From NCBI GenBank assembly GCA_963710625.1, contig CAVQBG010000026.1:124001-188000 (forward strand): DNA of 64,000 bases, written 5' to 3'. Positions 28,052-36,661 of the stretch are shown here, one piece after another; within the stretch, counting starts at the first letter, position 1; the number at the start of each line of letters is the position of its first letter. The notes under the pieces were generated by a model that ran no database searches, was not told the DNA's origin, and saw nothing but the letters and a program-made list of their open reading frames with translations. The position numbers and the translations under genes were made by a program. This DNA is from Sva-07 sp963710625. GTDB lineage: Bacteria; Actinomycetota; Acidimicrobiia; Acidimicrobiales; Ilumatobacteraceae.

Positions 28052-28098
28052 GAAACCCAAGAACCATTGCAAGATTCTTGCAATGGTTCTTGGGTTTC
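28052..28098. promoter_or_regulatory. 47-bp perfect palindrome, probable composite operator of the maltodextrin operon
   Basis: Two 23-base arms (28052-28074 and 28076-28098) are exact inverse complements around a single T at 28075. The inner part TTGCAAGATTCTTGCAA resembles TTGCAA-type LacI/MalR operators. CAAGA/TCTTG occurs at 28049, 28058, 28070, 28076 and 28088, so several dimers may bind. It sits 28 bp upstream of the regulator start and 109 bp upstream of the malE-like start. A transcribed cruciform or hairpin role is a less likely alternative. Confidence 0.75.
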
Positions 28099-28207
28099 CG
28101 TAATGTGAACTGCGGTGACGCCAACGGGTGTCACCATCGTGAACACGAACGAACCCAACCACCTCGCCGACCGTGTCGGCGTACCAACCTCCTGAGGGGG
28201 AGACATC

Positions 28208-29563
28208 ATGCGCGTGCAACGCCGCCTGATCGCCTTCGCCGCCGTCGCCGCCCTGGTGGGCGTCGCGTGTGGCAGCGATTCCGATACAGCATCCAACGAC
28301 ACCAGCGACAGCGGTGCCACCGAGACCACCGAAGCGATGACGGAGTCGACCGAGGCTCCCGAGTCGACCGACGCTCCGGACACCACCGAAGAAGCGACCA
28401 CCGAGACCACCGAGTACGTGGCCCCGCCCCGCGGTGACGCCGACCTGGTGATCTGGGCCGACGACACCCGGGCACCGGTGCTCGAGCCGATCGCCGACGC
28501 CTTCTCCGAGGAAGAGGGCATCACGGTTCAGGTCGTCGAGGTCCCCTTCGACCAGATCCGCGACCAGCTCAGCATCGCCGGCCCCGCCGGTGAAGGCCCC
28601 GACATCGTCACCGGCGCCCACGACTGGCTCGGCGAGCTCGTCTCCAACGGCGTGATCGCTCCGATCGACCTCGGCGCCGACGCCGACCTGTACGCCCCGG
28701 TCGCCATCGAGGCCTTCACGTACGACGGCGCGCTCTACGGCGTTCCGTACGCCATCGAGAACATCGCCCTCATCAGGAACGTCGATCTCGTCCCCGAGGC
28801 TCCGGCGACCTTCGAGGACCTCGAGGCCACGGCGTTGGCCCTCCAGGCCGACGGCACCGTCGACGTTCCGCTCGCCCTCCAGGAGGACCCGGGCGACCCG
28901 TACCACAACTACCCGTTGTTCAGCGCGGCCGGTGGCTATGTGTTCGGCCAGAACGACGACGGCACCTACAACGCCGACGACGTGGGCATCGACTCCGAAG
29001 GTGGCCTCGTTGCCGCCCAGAAGTTCGCCGACTGGAGCAACGAGGGCCTGATCTCCAAGGACGTCAGCTACGACATCATGAACGAGTCGTTCTCGACCGG
29101 CAAGGCGCCGTTCGCGATCACCGGCCCGTGGGCGGTCGGTGGCTTCACCGACGCTGGCGTCAACTTCGTCGTCGAGCCGATCCCGCCGGTGGCGGGTGGC
29201 ACCCCCGAGGTGTTCGTCGGCGTTCAGGGCTTCATGCAGTCGGCGTTCAGCGAGAGCCCCGACCTGGCGACGACCTTCATGGTCGACTACCTCGGCACCG
29301 AGGAAGTGCAGCTCGCGCTGTTCGAGGCAGGCGGCCGCCCGCCCGCCATGCTCAGCGCCTACGACCAGGTGTCCGACGACGCGATCATCCAGGGCTTCGG
29401 AGCCGCCGGCCAGCTCGGCACCCCGCTCCCCGCGATCCCCGAGATGTCGGCGGTCTGGGAGAGCTGGACCGACGCCTACTCGCTGATCTTCACCGGGTCG
29501 GATCCGGTCCAGGCGTTCACCGACGCCGCTGCCCAGATCCGCGAGAAGATCGCCGAAGGCTGA
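28208..29563 (+). CDS. malE: Maltose/maltodextrin ABC transporter substrate-binding lipoprotein, MalE-like
   Basis: 451 residues. The lipoprotein signal ends at ALVGVACGSD and is followed by a Thr/Glu/Ser-rich linker of about 50 residues, a common cell-surface spacer. The mature domain has MalE-like phrases: LVIWADDTRAPVLEPIADAF, DIVTGAHDWLGELVSNGVI, YGVPYAIENIALIRNVDL and FAITGPWAVGGF. A GAGGGGGAGAC ribosome site precedes the start. It heads the operon of two permeases and a GH13 enzyme. Confidence 0.9.
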   Translation: MRVQRRLIAFAAVAALVGVACGSDSDTASNDTSDSGATETTEAMTESTEAPESTDAPDTTEEATTETTEYVAPPRGDADLVIWADDTRAPVLEPIADAFSEEEGITVQVVEVPFDQIRDQLSIAGPAGEGPDIVTGAHDWLGELVSNGVIAPIDLGADADLYAPVAIEAFTYDGALYGVPYAIENIALIRNVDLVPEAPATFEDLEATALALQADGTVDVPLALQEDPGDPYHNYPLFSAAGGYVFGQNDDGTYNADDVGIDSEGGLVAAQKFADWSNEGLISKDVSYDIMNESFSTGKAPFAITGPWAVGGFTDAGVNFVVEPIPPVAGGTPEVFVGVQGFMQSAFSESPDLATTFMVDYLGTEEVQLALFEAGGRPPAMLSAYDQVSDDAIIQGFGAAGQLGTPLPAIPEMSAVWESWTDAYSLIFTGSDPVQAFTDAAAQIREKIAEG

Positions 29564-29570
29564 TCAACCG

Positions 29571-31241
29571 ATGAACACCGCCGATCCCCGAGAGGAGGGA
29601 ACCCCCAGCACGGGGACGTCCTCCTCTCGGGGCGGCGCGTCCGGTGGCGGCACGGCACCGCTGCCGGAGCGAGAGAGCTACTACGACGGCATGGCGCCGT
29701 TGCAGATGCCGACCGGGCCCCGGTACGGGGCCTCGCTCGGACTGATCGTCAAGTACCTCCTGCTCGGCCTGCTCAACGCCGTCGTGCTGGCATCGCTGCC
29801 GACGATGTTCGACAAGCCCGACTACGGGCTCGCGATCTCGGCGATCGTCGCTCTCGTCGTCATCGACGTCGTCTACGTCGCCAAGCGGCGCTTCATCCCG
29901 GCGAAGTACCTGTTGCCCGGAACGCTGTTCCTGCTGGTCTTCGCCGTCTACCCGATCTTCTATCTGGTCTACATCTCGACGACGAACTACGGCACCGGCA
30001 ACAACCTGAACAAGGAGACCGCGATCGCGCGGATCGAGGCCAACTCGGTCAGCGCCAGCGCCGAGTCGATCCGCTACGACCTCCAAATCCTCGCCGAAGG
30101 AAACCCCGGCGGTGAGTTGGTCTTCCTCCTGACCGATCCCGACGGCAACCGGTTCATCGGAACCGCCGACGGCCGCACCCCGATCGACGAGTCCGAGATC
30201 ATCGAGGACGGACGTCGGGAGACCATCGACGGCTACGTCGCCCTCAACACCGGCCAGGCCAACGACCGCGTCGACGAGGTCAACGCCCTGATCGTCCCCG
30301 GACCCAGCGGCGACATCGTCAACGACGGGTTCGGCGCCGCGTTCGCGAAGACCCAGACCCGCGTCTACGACCCCGAGACCGACACGATCTTCGACTCGTC
30401 GACCAACGCGACCTACAGCGTCGAGAACGGGCAGTTCGTCAGCGAGAACGGCGACGCGCTCGTGCCCGGCTGGCGCGCCGGCGTCGGACTGGACAACTAC
30501 GACCGTCTGATCAACGACGACCAGACCCGCAACGTGTTCTTCCGCGTCCTGGTCTGGACGATCCTGTTCTCGCTCTTCTCCGTGGTCCTGTCGTTCGGCC
30601 TCGGCCTGCTGCTCGCGCTCGTGTTCAACGAGGACCGGATGTTCGGGCGGCGCTGGTACCGGAGCCTGATCATCATCCCGTACGCGATCCCGAGCTTCAT
30701 GACCGCACTGGTGTGGCGCGGCATGCTCAATCAGCAGTTCGGTGTGATCAACCGTTGGCTCGGCACGAACCTGGCGTGGCTCGACGGGCAGTGGCTCCCC
30801 TACTTCTCGATCCTGCTCGTCAACACGTGGCTCGGCTTCCCGTACATGTTCCTCGTGTGCACCGGTGCGCTGCAGAGCATCCCGTCCGACCTCACCGAGG
30901 CGGCGGCGGTCGATGGCGCCGGAGGGTTCAAGGCGTTCCGGCTGATCACGTTCCCGCTGTTGCTCGTCGCCGTCGGCCCGCTGCTCGTCGCGAGCTTCGC
31001 GTTCAACTTCAACAACTTCAACATCATCTACCTGCTCACCGAGGGTCGCCCGCCGGTGCCCGGCAGCGATGCCGGTCGCACCGACATCCTGATCTCGTAC
31101 GTCTACAAGATCGCGTTCGCCGGCGGCGGCGGCGTCGACTACGGCTTCGCCGCTGCGGTCTCGCTGATCATCTTCCTCATCGTGGCCACGATCTCGGCCT
31201 TCAGCTTCCGCGCCACCCGCTCACTCGAGGAGATGCGATGA
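29571..31241 (+). CDS. malF: Maltodextrin ABC transporter permease, MalF-like, with large extracytoplasmic loop
   Basis: 556 residues. An N-terminal cytoplasmic tail of about 50 residues is followed by membrane segments near 55-75, 83-100 and 115-135. A hydrophilic stretch of about 170 residues (about 137-310) then resembles the P2 loop of proteobacterial MalF. The core has the EAA loop TEAAAVDGAGGFKAFRLITFPL. Known P2 loops contact the binding protein. Its start is 8 bases after the malE-like stop, and its own stop overlaps the malG start (ATGA). Confidence 0.88.
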   Translation: MNTADPREEGTPSTGTSSSRGGASGGGTAPLPERESYYDGMAPLQMPTGPRYGASLGLIVKYLLLGLLNAVVLASLPTMFDKPDYGLAISAIVALVVIDVVYVAKRRFIPAKYLLPGTLFLLVFAVYPIFYLVYISTTNYGTGNNLNKETAIARIEANSVSASAESIRYDLQILAEGNPGGELVFLLTDPDGNRFIGTADGRTPIDESEIIEDGRRETIDGYVALNTGQANDRVDEVNALIVPGPSGDIVNDGFGAAFAKTQTRVYDPETDTIFDSSTNATYSVENGQFVSENGDALVPGWRAGVGLDNYDRLINDDQTRNVFFRVLVWTILFSLFSVVLSFGLGLLLALVFNEDRMFGRRWYRSLIIIPYAIPSFMTALVWRGMLNQQFGVINRWLGTNLAWLDGQWLPYFSILLVNTWLGFPYMFLVCTGALQSIPSDLTEAAAVDGAGGFKAFRLITFPLLLVAVGPLLVASFAFNFNNFNIIYLLTEGRPPVPGSDAGRTDILISYVYKIAFAGGGGVDYGFAAAVSLIIFLIVATISAFSFRATRSLEEMR

Positions 31242-32149
31242 ACGCCGTCACGCAGTCCTACGAACCGGAGGCCCCCGCCTTCGAGTACAACCGCCCGTCG
31301 ATGGGCAAGGTGTTCCGCACGACGGGATGGCGCCACGTCGTCGCCTGGGTCGCACTGGCCTTCGCGCTGTTCCCGGTCCTCTGGGTCGTCTCGGCAGCCT
31401 TCACCGACGGCAACCTCAGCTCGCAGAGCCTGATCCCCACCGACCCGTCGCTCGACAACTTCCGAGCCCTGATGACCGACCCCGGCCATCCACCGTTCTG
31501 GTCGTGGTTCCGCAACTCGATGTTCGTCGGCATCACGACCTCGGTGCTGACCGTTGCCATGTGCGCACTGGCGGCATTCGCCTTCAGCCGCCTCCGGTTC
31601 AAGGGTCGACGGCCCGGACTGCTGTCGCTGCTGTTGATCCAGATGTTCCCCAACCTGCTCGCCGTCGTTGCGTTGTTCCTGTTCATGACCCGCATCAAGG
31701 GCCTGTTCCCGGCGATCGGGCTCGGGTCATCGTGGGGCTTGATCTTCATCTACCTCGGCGGAGCGCTCGGTGTGAACACCTACCTGATCAAGGGCTTCTT
31801 CGACACGATCCCCTACACACTCGACGAGGCAGCGAAGATCGACGGCTGCACCCACTTCCAGATCTTCTACAAGGTCATTCTGCCGCTCGCTGCACCGGTT
31901 CTGGCCGTGATCGGCCTGCTGTCGTTCATCACCTCGCAAGCGGAGTTCCTCGTCGCCAGCGTCATGCTCGGCGAGGACAACAAGACCCTCGCCGTCGGAT
32001 TGTCGGGATATGTCCGTGCCGGATTCGACAACCGCTGGGGACCGTTCGCCGCCGGATCGTTGATCGGCGCCATTCCGGTGGTGCTGTTGTTCCTGTTCCT
32101 GCAGCGCTACATCGTCTCCGGCCTCACGTCCGGCGCCGTCAAGGAATGA
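31238..32149 (+). CDS. malG: Maltodextrin ABC transporter permease, MalG-like
   Basis: 303 residues with six predicted membrane segments. The EAA loop reads YTLDEAAKIDGCTHFQIFYKVI, and the C-terminus LQRYIVSGLTSGAVKE is the MalG signature tail thought to reach the ATPase. It overlaps malF by 4 bases and the following GH13 gene by 4 bases, so the whole operon is translationally coupled. Confidence 0.9.
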   Translation: MNAVTQSYEPEAPAFEYNRPSMGKVFRTTGWRHVVAWVALAFALFPVLWVVSAAFTDGNLSSQSLIPTDPSLDNFRALMTDPGHPPFWSWFRNSMFVGITTSVLTVAMCALAAFAFSRLRFKGRRPGLLSLLLIQMFPNLLAVVALFLFMTRIKGLFPAIGLGSSWGLIFIYLGGALGVNTYLIKGFFDTIPYTLDEAAKIDGCTHFQIFYKVILPLAAPVLAVIGLLSFITSQAEFLVASVMLGEDNKTLAVGLSGYVRAGFDNRWGPFAAGSLIGAIPVVLLFLFLQRYIVSGLTSGAVKE

Positions 32150-33969
32150 CCCGCCCGTCCGGGTGGCGGCTCGCCGAGGAACCGCACCACGACGGATCGC
32201 CCCGATACCTCTCCGACGGGCCGCGCCAGGTCGGTGCGACGCTCACGGCGAGCATCCGCATCCCCGACGCGTGCGGCACCACTCGAGTGCGGCTCCGCAC
32301 GACGCCCGACGCGGAGCCCGCGATTGCCGAGGCATCGATCGCCTCCCGCGACGGCGGTGCGACCTGGTGGGACGTCGACGTTCCGCTCACATCGGGCGTC
32401 ACGAACTACCGCTTCCTGCTCGACGGTGGCGCGCTCGGTCGTTGCTGGCTCAACGCGGCCGGCGTGTTCCACCGCGACGTGACCGACGACGCCGACTTCC
32501 GAGTCTCGACCGCCGCTCTCCCACCGACGTGGCTCGGCGACACCGTCGGTTACCAGATCCTCATCGACCGCTTCGCCGACTCGGGCACCGATCGACCGGC
32601 GCCGGACTGGGCGATCGCACAGCGATGGACCGATCCGATCCGCAACGTGCGCGGCATCCGCGCGCGCCAGTGGTTCGGCGGTGACCTCCTCGGCATCGAA
32701 CAGCACCTCGACCATCTCGCATCGCTCGGCGTCACCCTGATCTACCTGACGCCGTTCTTTCCCGCCGGATCGATGCACCGCTACGACGCGTCCACGTTCG
32801 ATCACGTCGATCCGGCACTCGGCGGTGACGAGGCCCTGACCTCGCTGGTGGCGGCGGCCCACGGGCGCGGAATCCGTGTGATCGGCGACATCACGCTCAA
32901 CCACACGGGCGATCACCACGACTGGTTCATCGCAGCTCGCAACGATCCGGACGCCGCCGAGCGCGGCTTCTACTTCTTCGACGACGCAGAGCCGTACGGG
33001 TACGTCGCGTGGCACGACGTGCCGTCGCTGCCGAAACTCGACCATCGCGATGCGCGGCTGCGTGCCCGGTTCTACGAGGACCCCGACTCGATCGCAGCCC
33101 GATACCTCGACGAGCCGTTCGGGCTCGACGGGTGGCGCGTCGACTGCGCGAACACCACCGCCCGCCACGGCACGATCGACGACAACCACCACGTCGCGCG
33201 AACGATGCGAGCCACGATGGCCGAGGTCGCCGATGATCGCTGGTTGGTCGCCGAACACTGCTACGACGCTGGTCGCGATCTCGACGGCACGGGGTGGCAC
33301 GGCGTGATGGCATATCAGTGGTTCACACGGCCGCTGTGGGGATGGCTCAAAGGGCCCGAGTCGCGCTCGCTGATGGCGGCGGTCGAGCTGATCGAACTCG
33401 ACGGGCCGACGATGGTGCGCTCGATGCGCGAACTCGTCGCGAACATCTCCTGGCCCGCCCGTCAGGCGTCGATGACGATGCTCGACTCCCACGACACAGC
33501 CCGCTTCCGCACCCTGGTCGACGGCGACGAAACCCGGCATCTGGTGGGCCTGACCGCGCTGTTCACGATGCCCGGAGTGCCGACGCTGTTCGCCGGCTCG
33601 GAGTTGGGCGTCGAGGGCGACTCGATGGACACCGCACGGGTCCCGTTCCCCTGGGATCGGCTCGACGGCGACGACGCCGAGTTCGCCGAGCACGTCCGAC
33701 ACCTCGTCGAGCTGCGCCGTCGCAGCGTGGCGCTGCGGCTCGGCTCGTTGCGCTGGCTCGACGCGACCGCCAACTCGGTGACGTTCGTGCGCGAGCACCC
33801 CGACGAGATCGTGGTCGTGCGCCTCGTGCGCGCGGCGTGCGACGACGTCGTGGTCTCACACCGTGATCTCGGCTTGCCGTCGACCGACCGGGAGCCGATC
33901 ACCCTGTCCGGCAGTCCGGGCGCCACGGTGATCGCCATCGCCGACCCGGCCGCGACAGACCGGCGATAG
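32146..33969 (+). CDS. GH13 cyclomaltodextrinase / neopullulanase-like alpha-amylase
   Basis: 607 residues, no signal peptide. Residues about 1-125 form an N-terminal beta domain of the type found in neopullulanase-subfamily enzymes (TNYRFLLDGG). The barrel has DITLNHTGDHHDWF, GWRVDCANT (nucleophile Asp333), WLVAEHCYD (acid/base Glu370) and MLDSHDTARF (Asp450). Such enzymes cleave maltodextrins and cyclodextrins in the cytoplasm after import. It is the terminal gene of the mal operon, overlapping malG. Confidence 0.88.
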   Translation: MTRPSGWRLAEEPHHDGSPRYLSDGPRQVGATLTASIRIPDACGTTRVRLRTTPDAEPAIAEASIASRDGGATWWDVDVPLTSGVTNYRFLLDGGALGRCWLNAAGVFHRDVTDDADFRVSTAALPPTWLGDTVGYQILIDRFADSGTDRPAPDWAIAQRWTDPIRNVRGIRARQWFGGDLLGIEQHLDHLASLGVTLIYLTPFFPAGSMHRYDASTFDHVDPALGGDEALTSLVAAAHGRGIRVIGDITLNHTGDHHDWFIAARNDPDAAERGFYFFDDAEPYGYVAWHDVPSLPKLDHRDARLRARFYEDPDSIAARYLDEPFGLDGWRVDCANTTARHGTIDDNHHVARTMRATMAEVADDRWLVAEHCYDAGRDLDGTGWHGVMAYQWFTRPLWGWLKGPESRSLMAAVELIELDGPTMVRSMRELVANISWPARQASMTMLDSHDTARFRTLVDGDETRHLVGLTALFTMPGVPTLFAGSELGVEGDSMDTARVPFPWDRLDGDDAEFAEHVRHLVELRRRSVALRLGSLRWLDATANSVTFVREHPDEIVVVRLVRAACDDVVVSHRDLGLPSTDREPITLSGSPGATVIAIADPAATDRR

Positions 33970-33980
33970 CGTCGTCCGAC

Positions 33981-34571
33981 GTGAATCAGATGAAGAACCG
34001 GATGCAGGCGCTCGGCCTGCTCGACCGCTCGTTCAAGGCCGCCAGCGACGCCGACCTCACCACCGCGATCGAGGCGCTCGACGACGACCACCGCGAGGGC
34101 CTCGAGTCGGTGATCGACACGATCTCGCCCGAGGGCGTGCGCGCCGGGGTCAAGGCCGGACGGATCGACGGCGGCATGGAGGCGATCGCTGCCGTCCTCA
34201 CCGACGTCTGTCTCGCCGACTGCATCGAACAGCTCGGCGACCACGCCGACAATCCCTCCACCGACGAACTCCGCGACGTGCTCCCCGGCCTCGTCGAGCG
34301 CCACGGGCTCGCGATCACCCGGATCATGCTCGCCTCGACCGTGGCGGGTGAAGCTCCTGCCTCGGCGATCATCCGCGACCTCCTGAAGTCCGACGAACTC
34401 GTCGCGCTGCCGAAGGCCGAGGAGATCACGATCGCCCCGCTGATCGACACCCAGAAGCGCTCCGCCGAAGAGCAGGCCGCCATCAAGGCCAAGCGCGCCG
34501 AGGCGAAGGCGGCGAAGAAGGAAGCCGAGCGCGCCCGCAAGGCGCAAGCCGCCGCCGCCCGCAACCGCTGA
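33981..34571 (+). CDS. Hypothetical protein with Lys/Ala-rich C-terminal helix
   Basis: 196 residues, GTG start 11 bases after the GH13 gene. Residues 1-140 are mixed helical, with no catalytic motif that I recognise (GVRAGVKAGRIDGGMEAIAAVLTD is characteristic). Residues about 155-196 form a highly charged Ala/Lys/Glu helix (KRAEAKAAKKEAERARKAQA) that may be a coiled coil or may bind nucleic acid. No function is claimed. It could be co-transcribed with the mal operon, but nothing in it suggests sugar metabolism. Confidence 0.65.
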   Translation: MNQMKNRMQALGLLDRSFKAASDADLTTAIEALDDDHREGLESVIDTISPEGVRAGVKAGRIDGGMEAIAAVLTDVCLADCIEQLGDHADNPSTDELRDVLPGLVERHGLAITRIMLASTVAGEAPASAIIRDLLKSDELVALPKAEEITIAPLIDTQKRSAEEQAAIKAKRAEAKAAKKEAERARKAQAAAARNR

Positions 34572-34574
34572 CGA

Positions 34575-34603
34575 TTGCATCAGGGGTCAGACCCCTGGTG
34601 CAA
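34575..34603. terminator. Bidirectional terminator-like palindrome with GGGGTC-N-GACCCC core
   Basis: 14-base arms (TTGCATCAGGGGTC and GACCCCTGGTGCAA, one mismatch) around a single A. It lies between convergent genes and contains the stop codon of the methyltransferase gene (34587-34589). A close relative sits at 62162-62198. Confidence 0.75.
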
Positions 34604-35111
34604 CACCCACGCCATCGCCCACGAGGACCCGGCGCTCGTGGTCGAGCAGCCAGGCCTTGGTGTCGATTCCTCCGGCGAATCCGGTCAGGGCGCCGTTCGA
34701 GCCGACCACCCGGTGGCACGGCACGACGATCGAGATCGGGTTGCGACCGTTCGCCGCACCGACCGCTCGGGCCTTGCGCCGGTCACCCATGCGCGCTGCC
34801 TGCTCGCCGTAGCTGACGGTGGTGCCGAACTCGATCGTGCGTAGGGCCGACCACGCCGACAGCTGGAAGTCGGTGCCGACCGCGTCGAGCGGGACGTCGA
34901 AGTCCCGGCGTTCACCAGCGAAGTACTCGTCGAGTTGGAGCGCGGTCGCCGCGAGCACCCGATGGTCGGCCTGCTCGGTCGTCGGCGACAACCGGACCCG
35001 GGAGGGATCGTCGTCCGGCCACAGGATCGCGCGGACACCGACGTCGGTCGCGACGATCGTGAGTGAGCCGACCGGTGTGTCGACGACGGTGGAGACGAGT
35101 ACGGAGGTCAT
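34587..35111 (-). CDS. ogt: Methylated-DNA--[protein]-cysteine S-methyltransferase
   Basis: 174 residues. The active-site motif IVVPCHRVVG places the alkyl-acceptor Cys at residue 132, and the DNA-binding helix region is AARMGDRRKARAVGAANGRNP. The protein removes O6-alkyl groups from guanine by irreversible self-alkylation. The N-terminal domain is short, as in Ogt. The ATG at 35111 overlaps the stop of the upstream Ada-AlkA fusion gene, so the two repair functions are co-expressed. Confidence 0.93.
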   Translation of the reverse strand: MTSVLVSTVVDTPVGSLTIVATDVGVRAILWPDDDPSRVRLSPTTEQADHRVLAATALQLDEYFAGERRDFDVPLDAVGTDFQLSAWSALRTIEFGTTVSYGEQAARMGDRRKARAVGAANGRNPISIVVPCHRVVGSNGALTGFAGGIDTKAWLLDHERRVLVGDGVGVAPGV

Positions 35112-36580
35112 GGTGCTGCTTTCGTGATCGGGGTGGTCGACGAGCCGAGACTCGCCCACAGGTGGTGGACGGCGTACGACCGCCAGGGGGCCCAGGATGC
35201 GGCGTGATCGGCGCCGACGCCGAGGCCGTCGATGGCGTGGCGGACCCCGAGGTCGTTCGTGAGGAAGACATCCGGGTGGCCGAGGCCACGCATCACGACG
35301 TAGTCGGCCGTCCACGGTCCGATGCCGCGGCGGGAGAGCAACTGGGCATGCGCCCTCGCCGGATCGACACCGACGTGCAGTTCCACCTCGCCATCAGCAA
35401 TCGCGGTGGCGAGTCCGCGGATCGTGTCACGTCGCGACGCCGGCATCGAGAACGCCTCGTCGGGAGCGGCAGCGAGAGCCTCGGGGGTCGGGAACAGGTG
35501 GGTCAAGCCGTGGTCGCCGACCGGCAGCGTTGCACCAGCAGCCTCGACGATGCGGCCGGCCACGGTGCGCGCCCCGGCGACGGACACCTGCTGACCGATC
35601 ACGGCCCGCACGGCGGTCTCGACGGGGTCGACACTCGCCGGCGCCCGCCGACCGGGCACACGACGAACGAGCGATGCCATCGCCGGATCTCGTGCGAGCG
35701 TGTGGTCGACCGCCACCGGATCGCTGTCGAGATCGAGCAGCCGGCGGATCCTCTGCACCGCGGCTGCGAGATCCGACGACGCGTCCAATTCGAAGTGCGC
35801 ATCGACGTGGTCGGTGTGTGCGCGCAGCGTCACGATGCCTGATCCTCCGGGCAGCGCGAGCGACCGGCGGTACGTCTCGCCGTCCCACGACTCGACGCCG
35901 GGGACGGCACGCTCGCCGACGAACGACATCACGGCACCGGCCGCGAACGGCGCTCGGACAGCGAGTCGCAGTGACACGCCGACGGCCGGCGTCGGCATCG
36001 CCCGGTCCCGTCCCGTCGAACGAGCCGCCCGGAGCGCGCTCGGCGAGGCGGCGAACGCCTCTCGAACCGTGTCGTTGAACTGGCGGACACTGCGGAAGCC
36101 GGCCGCATGGGCGATGTCGGTGAACGACATCGAGGTCGTCTCGACGAGCACCCGGGCGGTGTGGGCACGGCGGGCACGGGCGATGGCGAGCGGGCCGGCG
36201 CCGAGCTCGTCGGTCACGACGCGGTTGAGATGCCGTTCGCTGTAGCCGAGGCGGCGGGCGAGCCCGGGCACACCCTCGCGCTCCACGACGCCGTCGGCGA
36301 TCAGGCGCATCGCCCGACCGACGACATCCTGGCGAGCGTTCCATTCCGGTGAACCGGGCGAGGCATCCGGCCGACACCGCTTACACGCCCGGAACCCGTG
36401 CAGTTGCGCCGCCGCGGCCGTGGCGTAGAAGTCGACGTTCGTGCGCTTCGGCGTGATCGCTGGGCAACTCGGCCGGCAGTAGATCCCGGTGGTCCGCACA
36501 GCGGTGACGAACCAGCCGTCGAAGCGGGTGTCGCGGCTCTGCACGGCGGTGTAGCAGTGGTCGTGGTCGAGTGGCGGCAC
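35108..36580 (-). CDS. alkA: Ada-AlkA fusion: methylphosphotriester-sensing regulator and 3-methyladenine DNA glycosylase
   Basis: 490 residues in three parts. Residues 1-75 are the Ada zinc domain with Cys35, Cys39, Cys66 and Cys69 (GIYCRPSCPAI; FRACKRCRPD), where the first Cys normally accepts methyl from DNA phosphotriesters. Residues about 85-185 are an AraC-type HTH (VPGLARRLGYSERHLNRVV; FTDIAHAAGFRSVRQFND). Residues about 200-490 are an AlkA glycosylase with helix-hairpin-helix RRGIGPWTADYVVMRGLG and candidate catalytic Asp443 in VFLTND. It likely senses alkylation and induces its own operon with ogt. Confidence 0.92.
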   Translation of the reverse strand: MPPLDHDHCYTAVQSRDTRFDGWFVTAVRTTGIYCRPSCPAITPKRTNVDFYATAAAAQLHGFRACKRCRPDASPGSPEWNARQDVVGRAMRLIADGVVEREGVPGLARRLGYSERHLNRVVTDELGAGPLAIARARRAHTARVLVETTSMSFTDIAHAAGFRSVRQFNDTVREAFAASPSALRAARSTGRDRAMPTPAVGVSLRLAVRAPFAAGAVMSFVGERAVPGVESWDGETYRRSLALPGGSGIVTLRAHTDHVDAHFELDASSDLAAAVQRIRRLLDLDSDPVAVDHTLARDPAMASLVRRVPGRRAPASVDPVETAVRAVIGQQVSVAGARTVAGRIVEAAGATLPVGDHGLTHLFPTPEALAAAPDEAFSMPASRRDTIRGLATAIADGEVELHVGVDPARAHAQLLSRRGIGPWTADYVVMRGLGHPDVFLTNDLGVRHAIDGLGVGADHAASWAPWRSYAVHHLWASLGSSTTPITKAAP

Positions 36581-36661
36581 CCGTCCATCATGCCTGACAT
36601 CGCACCACCGGTCTGGCGGAAATCAGCCATGACGGTCGAGGGTGATGGGAGGGAGGACGCG

